Part shown: positions 17,235-26,800 of the stretch, one piece after another
Layout of the letters: every line of letters begins with the position of its first letter
Position numbering within the stretch: position 1 is the first letter of the stretch
NCBI RefSeq assembly: GCF_030137545.1
Contig: NZ_JARUVL010000001.1
Span: 1-64,000, forward strand
Length of the DNA: 64,000 nt
Direction of reading: 5' to 3'
Source: Virgibacillus sp. LDC-1
Lineage (GTDB): Bacteria; Bacillota; Bacilli; Bacillales; Amphibacillaceae
Translations under genes and position numbers: made by a program
Notes under the pieces: generated by a model
The model's input: the letters and a program-made list of their open reading frames with translations, nothing else
The model's database searches: none
Told to the model about the DNA's origin: nothing

Positions 17235-17516
17235 GTGCACGATTACATCAAGGAAAGGACGATCAGGATTGGAGAACATGTCGTGGAGACGAGGAAAACC
17301 GTCCGTATGATCGCAAAGGAATTTGGTGTTTCCAAGAGTACCGTCCATAAAGATTTAACGGAGCGGCTACCAGAAATAAATCCAGAGCTTGCCCTAAAAG
17401 TGAAGGATATTTTGGAATACCACAAGTCTATACGGCATTTAAGAGGCGGAGAAGCCACCAGAAAAAAATATAAAATTGATACCGGAAAAAGGAAGGATGT
17501 TGAACCGATTGGGTAA
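17235..17516 (+). CDS. spoIIID: Sporulation transcription factor SpoIIID
   Basis: SpoIIID is a small DNA-binding regulator in the mother cell that tunes the sigma-E regulon and turns on sigK. The 93-residue product matches B. subtilis SpoIIID almost residue for residue: start HDYIKERTIRIG, a helix-turn-helix in RMIAKEFGVSKSTVHKDL, and the basic HLRGGEATRKKYK region that contacts the minor groove. The start is GTG at 17235, with GGGAGG 8 bases upstream. The frame is open much further upstream (to 17022), but that part is not homologous. Confidence 0.96.
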   Translation: MHDYIKERTIRIGEHVVETRKTVRMIAKEFGVSKSTVHKDLTERLPEINPELALKVKDILEYHKSIRHLRGGEATRKKYKIDTGKRKDVEPIG

Positions 17517-17602
17517 TCTCTAGGAATTAATATTTTGTTTCTGAATAATAACGACTTTAAGTAGGGAGTGACATCCATCATTTGTTTTCCGTAGACAATG
17601 CA

Positions 17603-17637
17603 AAACACAGCCAATCGTGTTCCAGGCTGTGTTTTTC
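17603..17637 (+). terminator. Terminator after spoIIID
   Basis: AAACACAGCC (17603-17612) and GGCTGTGTTT (17625-17634) form a 10-bp stem that runs into a T tract. Confidence 0.88.
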
Positions 17638-17773
17638 TTTATGATAGATGTGACAGGTAAAAAAAGTTAATCGACGAATTGTTCTAAAATATAAGCTGAA
17701 ATGATGCAAATTTAGAATATAGATTGAATTAATTTAAAAATAATGCATCTATTTTCCTATTTTTGCAGTTATA

Positions 17774-17802
17774 TGGAGAAGTTTGTGGTAAAATATTATA
17801 AT
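17774..17802 (+). promoter_or_regulatory. Candidate sigma-A promoter of mbl
   Basis: TGGAGA (17774-17779, four of six to TTGACA), a 17-base spacer and a perfect TATAAT (17797-17802) lie about 60 bases before the mbl start. Confidence 0.5.
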
Positions 17803-17862
17803 AGTAGCATTGTGTTTTCGGACAGATGCAAGATAGATAATCATGCTAGGAGGATCTTGTTC

Positions 17863-18864
17863 ATGTTTTCTCGGGATATTGGAATTGACCTTGGAACTGC
17901 CAACGTTTTAATTCATGTGAAAGGAAAAGGCATCGTTTTAAATGAACCAGCAGTGGTTGCAATGGATCGCACAACTGGCCGGGTGCTTGAGGTAGGAGAA
18001 GCCGCACGCCGCATGGTGGGGCGTACACCAGGAAACATTGAAGCAATTCGCCCGTTAAAAGATGGGGTTATTGCGGATTTTGATGTGACAGAAGCAATGC
18101 TAAAGCATTTTATAAATAAAATCAATGTACGTGGCTTTTTATCAAAGCCTAGAATGCTCATTTGCTGCCCGACTAACATTACAAAGGTAGAGCAGAAAGC
18201 AATTAAGGAAGCAGCCGAAAAATCCGGTGGTAAAAAAGTATATTTGGAAGAAGAACCAAAGGTAGCTGCTATTGGAGCAGGGATGGAAATCTTCCAACCA
18301 AGCGGAAATATGGTTGTTGATATCGGTGGTGGAACAACAGATGTTGCTGTTCTTTCAATGGGTGACATCGTAACATCAGAGTCCATTAAAATGGCTGGTG
18401 ATAAGTTCGACATCGAAATTCTTAGCTACATAAAGAAGCAATATAAATTGTTAATTGGGGAAAGAACAGCTGAGGATATTAAAATAAATGTAGCAACTGT
18501 TTTTCAAGGCTCACGTCATGAGTCAATGGATATTCGGGGAAGAGACATGGTGACAGGCTTACCACGTACCATTACGATTCATTCGGATGAAATTGAAGAA
18601 GCACTTCGTGAATCTGTATATTTAATTGTACAAGCTGCTAAGTTAGTATTAGAAAGAACACCACCAGAGTTGTCTGCAGATATTATTGACCGTGGAGTTA
18701 TCTTAACCGGTGGTGGTGCACTAATTCATGGAATTGACCAATTATTAGCAGAAGAGCTAAAGGTACCTGTATTTATTGCAGAAGAACCAATGAATTGTGT
18801 TGCAAAAGGAACAGGTATGATGCTCGAAAACATTGACAAAATTGAGCGGAGAAGTATCGTATAA
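17863..18864 (+). CDS. mbl: MreB-like cell-shape protein Mbl
   Basis: This bacterial actin homologue assembles into membrane-associated filaments that direct lateral wall synthesis. The 333-residue protein has the exact length of B. subtilis Mbl and the actin-fold nucleotide motifs: phosphate 1 (DIGIDLGTANVLI), phosphate 2 (VVDIGGGTTDVAVLS) and the adenosine motif (ILTGGGALI). The position between spoIIID and flhO is the classic location that separates mbl from mreB. The ATG has AGGAGG 9 bases upstream. Confidence 0.96.
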   Translation: MFSRDIGIDLGTANVLIHVKGKGIVLNEPAVVAMDRTTGRVLEVGEAARRMVGRTPGNIEAIRPLKDGVIADFDVTEAMLKHFINKINVRGFLSKPRMLICCPTNITKVEQKAIKEAAEKSGGKKVYLEEEPKVAAIGAGMEIFQPSGNMVVDIGGGTTDVAVLSMGDIVTSESIKMAGDKFDIEILSYIKKQYKLLIGERTAEDIKINVATVFQGSRHESMDIRGRDMVTGLPRTITIHSDEIEEALRESVYLIVQAAKLVLERTPPELSADIIDRGVILTGGGALIHGIDQLLAEELKVPVFIAEEPMNCVAKGTGMMLENIDKIERRSIV

Positions 18865-18903
18865 TAAACAAAACGTCTTTACGTTTAATGAGGAGGGCTT
18901 GGA

Positions 18904-19707
18904 TTGTTAAGAGGATTTTATACTGCTGCAAGTGGAATGATCGCCCAACAAAGACAGCAAGAGGCATTATCGAATAACATATCCAACGTGAATACACCTG
19001 GCTATAAAGCAGATCAAACGACATTAAGAGCTTTTCCTGAGCTGCTTATGCAAAAAATGGGAACAAAAGAGCTTCCAGTAAAGTATGGAATGAATATATC
19101 CACACAGCAACCACTCGGACCACTTAATACGGGTGTTTACCTTCAGGAAATGGTTCCGAATCATGGTCAGGGAGATATCCGCGATACAGGAGTCACGACA
19201 GATCTAGCAATTATGAATGGCCAGCTGCCAGATGAAACGGGAAGCGTCTTTTTTACGGTTCAAAATGAAGCAGGTGATACACGCTTAACGAGAAATGGTA
19301 ATTTCACAGTAGATGGTCAAGGGTATTTAGTAACCAACCATGGTTATTATGTGCTTGATCAAAATGGCAATCCCATTCAAACGGATGGAATGGAAATCAC
19401 AGTTCTCCCAGATGGCGTAATAGACGTGAATGGGCAAAATATTCCACTTGGCTTGAACTATGTTGCGGATACAAATGAGCTCGTGAAAGAAGGAAATGAT
19501 TTATTCCAGGGGGAAGCTGTACCAATACCTGCGAATGTTACATACCAAATTCGTCAAGGCGCCTTAGAACGTTCCAATGTTGATTCATTACAAATGATGA
19601 CACAGATGATGGAATCGTATCGTTTGTTTGAAACGAATCAACGGGTGTTAAAAGCATATGATGAGAGTATGGGGAAGGCAGTAAATGAGATTGGTCGAAT
19701 CGGTTAA
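18904..19707 (+). CDS. flhO: Flagellar hook-basal body protein FlhO
   Basis: This rod-type axial protein of the flagellar basal body belongs to the FlgF/FlgG family. It has the N-terminal rod signature (LSNNISNVNTPGYKADQTTL) and the C-terminal axial motif (ERSNVDSLQMMTQMMESYRLFETNQRVLKAYDE is the region at about residues 222-255). It is 267 residues long. The start is TTG at 18904, with AGGAGGG 6 bases upstream. It lies 39 bases after mbl and 63 before flhP, as in B. subtilis. Confidence 0.92.
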   Translation: MLRGFYTAASGMIAQQRQQEALSNNISNVNTPGYKADQTTLRAFPELLMQKMGTKELPVKYGMNISTQQPLGPLNTGVYLQEMVPNHGQGDIRDTGVTTDLAIMNGQLPDETGSVFFTVQNEAGDTRLTRNGNFTVDGQGYLVTNHGYYVLDQNGNPIQTDGMEITVLPDGVIDVNGQNIPLGLNYVADTNELVKEGNDLFQGEAVPIPANVTYQIRQGALERSNVDSLQMMTQMMESYRLFETNQRVLKAYDESMGKAVNEIGRIG

Positions 19708-19770
19708 GCTAGCTGCTAATTCAAACCATCTAGGCTTTTAAAAAGAACAGAAACGACGGGAGGATACAGC

Positions 19771-20601
19771 ATGTCACGTGCGATGATTCAAGCAGCTGTA
19801 ACGATGAATCAGCTACAAAGCAAATTAGATTTAATCGGAAATAACATGGCAAATAGTCAAACGACTGGCTATAAAAATCGGCAAGCAGATTTTTCTTCCT
19901 TATTGTTTCAGCAAATTGATAACCTTAAAAATCCACCATTTGAGGCTGGAAGACTTACTCCTGATGGTGTTCGTGTCGGTGCTGGTGCAAGGCTAGGTTC
20001 AATCAATATTGATTTATCGCCTGGAGCAATTCAAGAGACTGGTCGAGAACTAGATGTAGCTTTATTAGAGAAAAACCACTTGTTTCAAATACAAGTAACG
20101 GAGAATGGGGTTCAGGAAACGCGGTATACTCGCGATGGTTCGTTTTATCTTAGTCCAGATGCGACGAATCAAACCGTAATGCTTGTTACGAAGGATGGAA
20201 ACCCTGTGTTAGGGCAGAATGGTCCCATCGTAATTCCTACTGGATTTGATGAAATTTCAATTGAATCAAATGGAGCAGTATTGGTTAGAAGAGGCAATCA
20301 AATGGAAGCGGTAGGAAATCTTTCTATGGTACAAGCAATTCGCCCACGGGTGCTTGAAGCTACTGGTGATAACAACTTTAGACTCCCTGACTTGGACGCA
20401 TTAAATTATACATTAGGAGAGATCCTACAAGAAGTCGGTCCTAATACTGCTTCTGTTAAAAGTGGTGTATTAGAGAGTTCAAATGTTAATATGGCTGAAC
20501 AGATGACAGACCTGATTTCAACTCAACGCTCCTATCAGTTTAATGCAAGAACCATTTCCATGTCTGATCAGATGCTTGGTCTAATTAACCAGCTTCGTTA
20601 A
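19771..20601 (+). CDS. flhP: Flagellar hook-basal body protein FlhP
   Basis: Second rod protein of the pair, 276 residues. It has the N-terminal GNNMANSQTTGYKNRQADFSS signature (about residues 23-43), a middle domain with TRDGSFYLSPD, and a C-terminal LESSNVNMAEQMTDLISTQ motif that forms the axial coiled coil. Start ATG with GGGAGG 9 bases upstream. Together with flhO it points to a motile, flagellated organism, although the main fla/che operon is not in the window. Confidence 0.93.
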   Translation: MSRAMIQAAVTMNQLQSKLDLIGNNMANSQTTGYKNRQADFSSLLFQQIDNLKNPPFEAGRLTPDGVRVGAGARLGSINIDLSPGAIQETGRELDVALLEKNHLFQIQVTENGVQETRYTRDGSFYLSPDATNQTVMLVTKDGNPVLGQNGPIVIPTGFDEISIESNGAVLVRRGNQMEAVGNLSMVQAIRPRVLEATGDNNFRLPDLDALNYTLGEILQEVGPNTASVKSGVLESSNVNMAEQMTDLISTQRSYQFNARTISMSDQMLGLINQLR

Positions 20602-20728
20602 CGATGCTTTCATTGAATAGACGTGACAAGCGTCCTATTGACGAATTGCAAGTTGTTGCTTTATATTGTTTTTAATACCATAAAGTGATGAACTTGTGAA
20701 TGAAGCAGAGAATAAGGAGAAACAATCC

Positions 20729-21070
20729 ATGGGAACAAAGCAATTGGAGAAAACAGGCACTGCTGAACAATCGCTGAAGCAGACGAAAGAGACGGAAGCG
20801 GTTCAAACTGCCAACAAGGAAAAAGAAGATGTCAAAACGCGTAAGCAGCAAAAAAAGCTGCAGAAACAGGAAAAACAAAAAACTGAAAAGCTAAGAAGAC
20901 GAATTTTTCCAATATGGCTACGTATAATCGTTGTTCTTCTCCTTGCTGTAGGAGCGCTTGTTGCAGGTTTAATGATTGGTTACGGTGTTATCGGTGAAGG
21001 TGTCCCGCAAGATGTTTTAGAAAAGGAAACATGGCAGCATATCATTGACATCGTTAAGAAAGAAAAATAA
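20729..21070 (+). CDS. EpuA-type small membrane protein
   Basis: A 113-residue protein: a highly charged, Lys/Gln/Glu-rich N-terminus (about residues 1-60, probably coiled), one membrane helix (about 64-88) and a short C-terminal tail. The conserved part (RRIFPIWLRIIVVLLL, then GLMIGYGVIGEG) matches the EpuA family (PF11772), often labelled RNA polymerase beta subunit although the link is unproven. ATG at 20729 is preferred because AAGGAG lies 9 bases ahead; GTG at 20696 is the alternative. It is found beside flhP and fabZ in Bacillaceae. Confidence 0.65.
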   Translation: MGTKQLEKTGTAEQSLKQTKETEAVQTANKEKEDVKTRKQQKKLQKQEKQKTEKLRRRIFPIWLRIIVVLLLAVGALVAGLMIGYGVIGEGVPQDVLEKETWQHIIDIVKKEK

Positions 21071-21075
21071 TAAAG

Positions 21076-21133
21076 AAAGACTGCTCAGAAAAGCCCTTTC
21101 AGCTGTGAAATGCTTTTTACTGGACAGTCTTTT
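21076..21133 (+). terminator. Terminator after the EpuA-type gene
   Basis: AAAGACTG (21076-21083) pairs with CAGTCTTT (21125-21132), with additional weaker pairing inside the loop, and a T run follows. Confidence 0.65.
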
Positions 21134-21195
21134 GTTTCTATTGGAAATACGGTTAGATTTTCATACATAAATTATTTGAAAAGGAGCAAATACAT

Positions 21196-21618
21196 ATGAT
21201 GGATATAGAACAAATTAAAGAAACGATTCCGCATCGTTACCCGTTTTTGTTAGTTGACAAAGTAGTAGAGATGGAAGAAGGTAAGCGGGTTGTTGGTATT
21301 AAAAACGTATCAATTAATGAGCCATTTTTTCAAGGGCATTTTCCAGAATATCCGGTCATGCCAGGTGTGTTAATTGTAGAAGCACTTGCACAGGTGGGAG
21401 CAATTGCCGTTCTTGGAAAAGAAGAGAATAAGGGGAAGCTCGGTTTTTTAGCAGGTGTTGATAAATGTCGCTTTAAAAAGCAAGTGAAACCAGGCGATCA
21501 ATTAAAATTAGAGGTTGAGATTGTTCGTATAAAAGGTCCGATAGGGAAAGGCAAGGGCGTTGCTACCGTAGATGGAGAGCTTGCTTGTGAGGCAGAAATC
21601 ATATTTGCGATAAAATAA
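21196..21618 (+). CDS. fabZ: 3-hydroxyacyl-[ACP] dehydratase FabZ
   Basis: FabZ dehydrates beta-hydroxyacyl-ACP in each round of fatty-acid elongation. The 140-residue hot-dog-fold protein has the catalytic His48 in FFQGHFP and Glu62 in VEALAQVG, plus the N-terminal [11 protein letters not shown] signature. Size is typical. It corresponds to ywpB of B. subtilis. ATG at 21196 with AAGGAG 9 bases upstream; a second ATG follows immediately and could also serve. Confidence 0.95.
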   Translation: MMDIEQIKETIPHRYPFLLVDKVVEMEEGKRVVGIKNVSINEPFFQGHFPEYPVMPGVLIVEALAQVGAIAVLGKEENKGKLGFLAGVDKCRFKKQVKPGDQLKLEVEIVRIKGPIGKGKGVATVDGELACEAEIIFAIK

Positions 21619-21755
21619 CGTAAGATGTATAAGTGCATCATACTTTCATATTTACTGGTATCCCGAAAAATCCTTCATATGGTAAGAATTATTGTATGGT
21701 CTCAAAAAAAAGGGGCAAGATAACCTTGAAACCAATACATGAAGGAGGGTAATCC

Positions 21756-21959
21756 ATGAAGAAGAAATGGGTAATGAGATTTGGGGCGACGTTGTTGGCA
21801 ATGTCATTACTGACAGCATGTAACACGAACAATGACAATAATCCAGTAGATGACAATGGGCCTGTTGATCAAAACGACAACAACGATGTGAATGATAACA
21901 ACAATGATATGAACGACAATAACAACGATATGAACGGAACAGACCAAAATAACAAATAA
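21756..21959 (+). CDS. Small Asn/Asp-rich lipoprotein
   Basis: A 67-residue predicted lipoprotein: basic start, hydrophobic stretch, lipobox LTAC at about residues 19-22, then a tail made almost only of Asn and Asp with repeated NDNNNDMN units. RBS GAAGGAGGG is strong and a terminator follows, so it is a real monocistronic gene. The mature part has no fold that I recognise; a flexible acidic surface tail that binds cations is possible. The DNA of the tail is a short imperfect repeat of AAC/GAT codons, prone to slippage. Confidence 0.7.
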   Translation: MKKKWVMRFGATLLAMSLLTACNTNNDNNPVDDNGPVDQNDNNDVNDNNNDMNDNNNDMNGTDQNNK

Positions 21960-21965
21960 TTACGT

Positions 21966-22007
21966 AAGGCAGGATGAAAGAGATTATATCCTTCATTCTG
22001 CTTTTTT
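21966..22007 (+). terminator. Terminator after the small lipoprotein gene
   Basis: AAGGCAGGATGAAAG pairs with CTTCATTCTGCTTTT (one mismatch), followed by TTTTTT. Confidence 0.75.
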
Positions 22008-22030
22008 GTTTGAAAATATATGCTAAATTC

Positions 22031-22097
22031 TTGTGGTATAGGAGCAATCCCGTTTATAATAGTTACTATTAAAATAGAAATGACTGACCGGTCAGTC
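22031..22097 (+). promoter_or_regulatory. Promoter and TetR operator of the efflux operon
   Basis: TTGTGG (22031-22036), an 18-base spacer and TATAAT (22055-22060) form a sigma-A promoter. Twenty-one bases downstream lies a perfect 16-bp palindrome, GACTGACCGGTCAGTC (22082-22097), the expected form of a TetR-family operator, so the next gene probably represses itself and the efflux genes. Confidence 0.75.
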
Positions 22098-22135
22098 GTG
22101 AAAGAATAATTCGAATTGTGAAAGAAGGTGATCGC

Positions 22136-22984
22136 TTGAACGATAAGAAAATGAAACTGATTGAATCTGGACTTTCCCTCTTTGCCGCGAAAGGATATCA
22201 TGCTACATCCATTCAAGAAATTGCGGACATGGCAGGAGTTTCAAAAGGATCCTTCTATGTATATTTTGATTCAAAAGAAGACTTTGTCACAATAATTTTC
22301 ACCTACTTTAATGAACAGATTACCCAAAGGTTACAAGCTGTGCAACAAAAGAATTTAACACCAAGTCAATGCTTGGCAGAGCAAATTACAGTTCTAATCA
22401 ATTATATTTATTCCTATAAAAGCTTTATTCAGATGTATCTCCGGGAAAACATATCGATTGGTACAAAAATGGATACGTTAATTGAATCGATCAAAAAGCA
22501 GAACTATGAGTGGTTGTGTACGAATATTCATGCGATTTATGGGGATAAGGTGATGCCATTTTTAAATGATTGTGTTATTCAGTTAGAAGGAATAATGAAC
22601 GGGTATTTAAAATGGATTGTGTTTGAAGGGGTGCAAATTAATCGAGAACGTTTGGGGCATTTTATCGTTTCAAGATTAAATGACTTAGTCTATGGCATGC
22701 TAACAACAGAAGAACAGCCACTTGTAACGATTAGGGAACAGAAGTCACAACAAGATTTAGGAAAGCAAATGCGCCAATTAACAGATAAAATTCAGAAGCT
22801 ATCCATTTCAAACGAAAAAAAGGAAGAACTACACGCGGTTGTGCAAGCATTACAGGCGGAACTATCTAAAACAAAACCACAAAAAATAATGCTCCAAGGG
22901 CTACTCGTTCATTTTCGGAATTATCCCGAGCTTGAAATGGAAAGTAAACAGCTAGCATCTTGTTGTCACGTGGAATTACTATAG
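22136..22984 (+). CDS. TetR-family repressor
   Basis: The N-terminal TetR helix-turn-helix domain is clear: GLSLFAAKGYHATSIQEIADMAGVSKGS is the region at about residues 10-37, then FYVYFDSKEDF. The ligand-binding part is longer than usual (282 residues in total), with a Gln/Lys-rich helical segment near the end. TTG at 22136 with GAAGG 7 bases upstream is favoured over GTG at 22118. Its end is 17 bases before the lipoprotein adaptor gene, so repressor and pump are one operon behind the palindrome at 22082-22097. Confidence 0.88.
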   Translation: MNDKKMKLIESGLSLFAAKGYHATSIQEIADMAGVSKGSFYVYFDSKEDFVTIIFTYFNEQITQRLQAVQQKNLTPSQCLAEQITVLINYIYSYKSFIQMYLRENISIGTKMDTLIESIKKQNYEWLCTNIHAIYGDKVMPFLNDCVIQLEGIMNGYLKWIVFEGVQINRERLGHFIVSRLNDLVYGMLTTEEQPLVTIREQKSQQDLGKQMRQLTDKIQKLSISNEKKEELHAVVQALQAELSKTKPQKIMLQGLLVHFRNYPELEMESKQLASCCHVELL

Positions 22985-23001
22985 AAAAAGGAGTAAACGA
23001 G

Positions 23002-23865
23002 ATGAAAAAAATATATGTTGGTTTAGTAGCTATCCTTTTAATAGGATTACTGTCGGCTTGTACAGAAGACGACGCTACAAATGAGAAAAAAGAAGATCGA
23101 ATTGTTCCAGTAGAAACAATGAAGGTGACCGAAGGAGACTTTGTAATTGAGAAGTCTATCTATGGAAGAACAGCCCCTTCTCGTTCTACCCCAATTATTC
23201 TTTCTAGCCCAGGAGAAGTAGATGAGTGGAAAGTAAAGGAGGGAGAAAAGGTTACTGAAGATGATAAATTAGCAGTTATTCAAACACCTAGAGGAAATCA
23301 AACAATTTATGCACCTACCGATGGAACGATTGTTGATTTTGCAGCCGATGAAGGCATGCAAGTTTCTGGAGAAGAACCGATTGCGATGATTGTAGATTTA
23401 AATCCGTTAAAGGTTTCTTTTTCAGTGACCGAATCAATGCAAAAAACGTTGCAGCAAGAAGAACAGTATCCGATTAAATTAGGGAAGGATACATATGATA
23501 CAAAAGTTACTAGTATAGGAACAATCCCTAATGATGCAGGTTTATTTACAGTTGAAGCAACAGTAGACAATAAAAAAGAGACGATATTACCAGGGACAGT
23601 AGTGAAAATGCGTGTTCCTATAAAACGCGTGCAAGATACACTAATCGTTCCTACTAGAGCTGTAATGGAAGAAAGCGGATCTTCTTTCATATTTAAAATT
23701 GTTAACGGGAAAGCAAAAAAAGTAACAATTGAAATAGAAGACGTACAATCTTATCAAACAGCTATTAAGGGAGAAGTAAAGGCAGGAGAGGATATTGTTG
23801 TAAATGGTCAGCTTACCCTTTCCGACAATAGCAAGGTAGACGTAGTAAAAGAAAGTGGGGAATAA
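23002..23865 (+). CDS. RND efflux adaptor lipoprotein (HlyD/MFP family)
   Basis: This is the membrane-fusion partner of the following RND pump. Its lipobox is LLSAC, giving a lipid-anchored extracellular protein of 287 residues. It has a biotinyl-lipoyl-like half (VDEWKVKEGEKVTEDDKLA, then APTDGTIVDFAADEGMQV) and beta-barrel domains; the alpha-hairpin is essentially missing, as is usual in Gram-positive adaptors with no outer-membrane channel. ATG at 23002, AAAGGAG 8 bases upstream. An upstream in-frame start at 22960 would overlap tetR. Confidence 0.87.
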   Translation: MKKIYVGLVAILLIGLLSACTEDDATNEKKEDRIVPVETMKVTEGDFVIEKSIYGRTAPSRSTPIILSSPGEVDEWKVKEGEKVTEDDKLAVIQTPRGNQTIYAPTDGTIVDFAADEGMQVSGEEPIAMIVDLNPLKVSFSVTESMQKTLQQEEQYPIKLGKDTYDTKVTSIGTIPNDAGLFTVEATVDNKKETILPGTVVKMRVPIKRVQDTLIVPTRAVMEESGSSFIFKIVNGKAKKVTIEIEDVQSYQTAIKGEVKAGEDIVVNGQLTLSDNSKVDVVKESGE

Positions 23866-23868
23866 ATC

Positions 23869-26800
23869 GTGAAGTTAGTTCATACATCTATAAAACGGCC
23901 CGTTGGCGTCATTATGATCGTGTTAGCGATCATTGCGCTCGGTATTGTTTCGGTTAGAAATCTTGTTATTGATTTATTCCCGAAGATAGACCTTCCAGTT
24001 GCTGTTATCGCTACTTCTTATGCAGATGCAGCACCACAGGAAGTAGAGAATCTGATTAGCCGACCGATTGAATCATCGATAAGCTCCGTAGAAGGAATAA
24101 ATACCGTCCAGTCTCAATCACAATCAGGATCTTCTTTAGTCGTGATGATGTTTAATAATGGCGTAGATTTAGATCAGGCACTGCTTGATGTAAGAGAAAA
24201 AGTGGATCAAGCAAAAGGATTTTTACCAGAACAAGCAGGCGAACCACGAATCATGCGGTTTAGTCCAGATCAATTGCCGGTAATTTGGGTTAGTGTGACC
24301 GGAAAGGAAGCAGAAGCATTAACGGAAATTGCAGAGGATCAAATTGTTCCCTTTTTTGAACGACAAGAAGGTGTAGCATCTGTAACGGTTGAAGGAGCAA
24401 AAGAAAGAGAAATCCAAGTTATTCTCGATCAGCGAAAGCTTCAGCAATACGGAATAAATGGGCAATCAATTACACAGGCACTACGCACCCAAAATCAGTC
24501 AGCTTCAATTGGAACAGTTGAAAAAGGAGCACAGGACCTTCAGATTCGTCTCACAGGAGAATACGAATCAATCGAGCAAATTGAAAACACGCTACTGCAA
24601 ACAGAATCTGGTGCTACCATTCATCTTACCGATGTGGCAGAAGTAAAAGATACGTTTAAAAAGTCGAACGCCGAAACATTGGTAAATGGAGAGCCGTCTA
24701 TTGTATTATCCATCATGAAAAAAACAGATGCGAATACTGTAAATGTAGCTTCTAATATTCAAGAAAGTATGGATGAAATTCAGCAAGAACTTCCTAAGGG
24801 AGCAAAGCTGGATGTAGTAATTGATACGTCTGAATTTATTAAGCTATCAATAGATTCTGTTGTACAAAATATTTTAATTGGTGGAGCAATATCCATTTTT
24901 ATTCTTTTACTCTTTTTAAAAAGCATTCGAGCGACGATTGTTATTGGATTATCCATTCCAATTGCGATTATTTCGACCTTTGCGCTGATGTATTTCACAG
25001 GTCAAACATTAAATGCACTCACATTAGGAGGGCTCGCATTAGGGCTTGGTATGATGGTAGATAGCTCTATTGTTATTTTGGAAAATATTTATTCCTACCG
25101 TCAACGTGGATACAGCTTGTTTGAAAGTGCTCTAAAGGGAGCTTCTGAACTAGCACCAGCAGTTATTGCGTCTACTACAACAACGTTAGTCGTATTTTTA
25201 CCAATTGTATATGTGGAAGGGATCGCATCCGATTTATTTACACCGCTTGCGCTTGCAGTATCATTTTCACTTATTGCTTCTTTAGTTGTTGCAGTAACAT
25301 TAGTACCAATGCTATCTTCCAAGTTACTTTCAAAGGCAATGGAGAATCATGGACGGAGATATTGGTTTAATCGTCTGTTGGAGCGTGTAAAGAATGGCTA
25401 TGCAAAGGTGCTAAAGCGAGTATTGAAATATCGTAAAACAACGATTTTAAGCACGCTTCTTGCGATTGTAGCCAGTTTAGCTTTAATTCCTTGGATCGGG
25501 GCAGAATTTATTCCATCCGCTGATCAAGGCCAAATGGAAATTCGTGTGGAAACTGCTTCAGGCAGTTCGTTAAAGCATACACAAGAAGTAGTTGATGAAA
25601 TCAATGAAAAACTGCAAACCTATGAAGATATCATTGAAACAAATTATGTGAGCGTCGGGGGCGGCGGATTTGGGATGTCCGGTTCAAGCAGTAATCAAGC
25701 AACCTATACTATGCAGCTAGTTTCTGCAAGTGAACGAAGTAAGACAACATCCGAATTAGCGCAGGAAATAGATAACACACTACAAGGAATTCCCGGTGCT
25801 GAAATTACGGTAAGTGCCTTAGAAGGTGGCATGGGCATGGGGGATCCTATTCAAGTGCAATTGAATGGACCAGAGCATCAGGTGCTTCAGGAGCTTGCTA
25901 CGGAGGTTGTACAAGAAATTTCTAATGTGCCTGGGGTATATAATCCAGAGTCAGCAGCATCTGAAGGAGTACCACAGCTTGATATTACGATTGATAAAGA
26001 AAAAGCGGCGATGTTTGGATTGACACAAGAACAAATTTTAGGTCAAGTTCAGTTCCAATTCTCTGGTCAAGTCGCTACGCAATATCGTGAAGCGGGTCAT
26101 GAAATGGATGTAACACTATTTTATCCGGAAGCGGAGCGAGATGAATTAAGCGATTTACAGGATCTGAAGCTTTCATCACCAACAGGTGCTGTTATTCCAT
26201 TAGAAGAGGTAGTAACCTTTCAGCAAGTTCAAGGACCAGCAACCCTACTACGTCAAAATCAACAACCACAAATGAATGTTACATCGGAAATTGTAAATCG
26301 CGATTTAAATAGTATTGTAAAGGATGTAGAAAAGACGCTAGATGAGATGAATTTTCCAGAAGGATATAGTTATTCGATTGGTGGGCAAGCCGAAGACATG
26401 GCAGAAGCCTTTACTGATTTAGCGTTGGCGCTCATCTTTTCAATCTTTCTCGTGTATGCGGTAATGGCCATTCAATTTGAGAATTTCCTATTTCCGTTTA
26501 TCATCATGTTCTCGATGCCGGCAACAGTGGTTGGTGTAATGGTAGGATTATTTATTACAGATCTACCTCTAAGCATACCGGCCTTTATTGGTATCATCAT
26601 GCTTGCGGGAATTGTTGTTAATAACTCTATTGTGCTAGTTGATTATATTAATATTTTGCGTCGCAGAGGGATTGATCGCTACGAAGCAATTATGGAAGCG
26701 GGACGATCAAGATTACGACCAATTTTAATGACAACCTTAACGACGATTTTAGCAATGGTTCCGTTAGCACTTGCTTTAGGTGAAGGCGCAGAAACACAGC

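Larger units (their letters stand above)
17517..17862. other. Intergenic region between spoIIID and mbl
   Basis: It holds the spoIIID terminator (17603-17637) and an mbl promoter candidate (17774-17802). The leader before mbl is A/T-rich and open in the mbl frame from 17743, but the AGGAGG at 17848-17853 and the length of known Mbl proteins place the start at 17863. No other gene is seen. Confidence 0.5.

Noticed and set aside
20696-20728. GTG start for the EpuA-type protein
   Set aside because: The only nearby purine-rich string is weak, whereas AAGGAG is well placed before the ATG at 20729.
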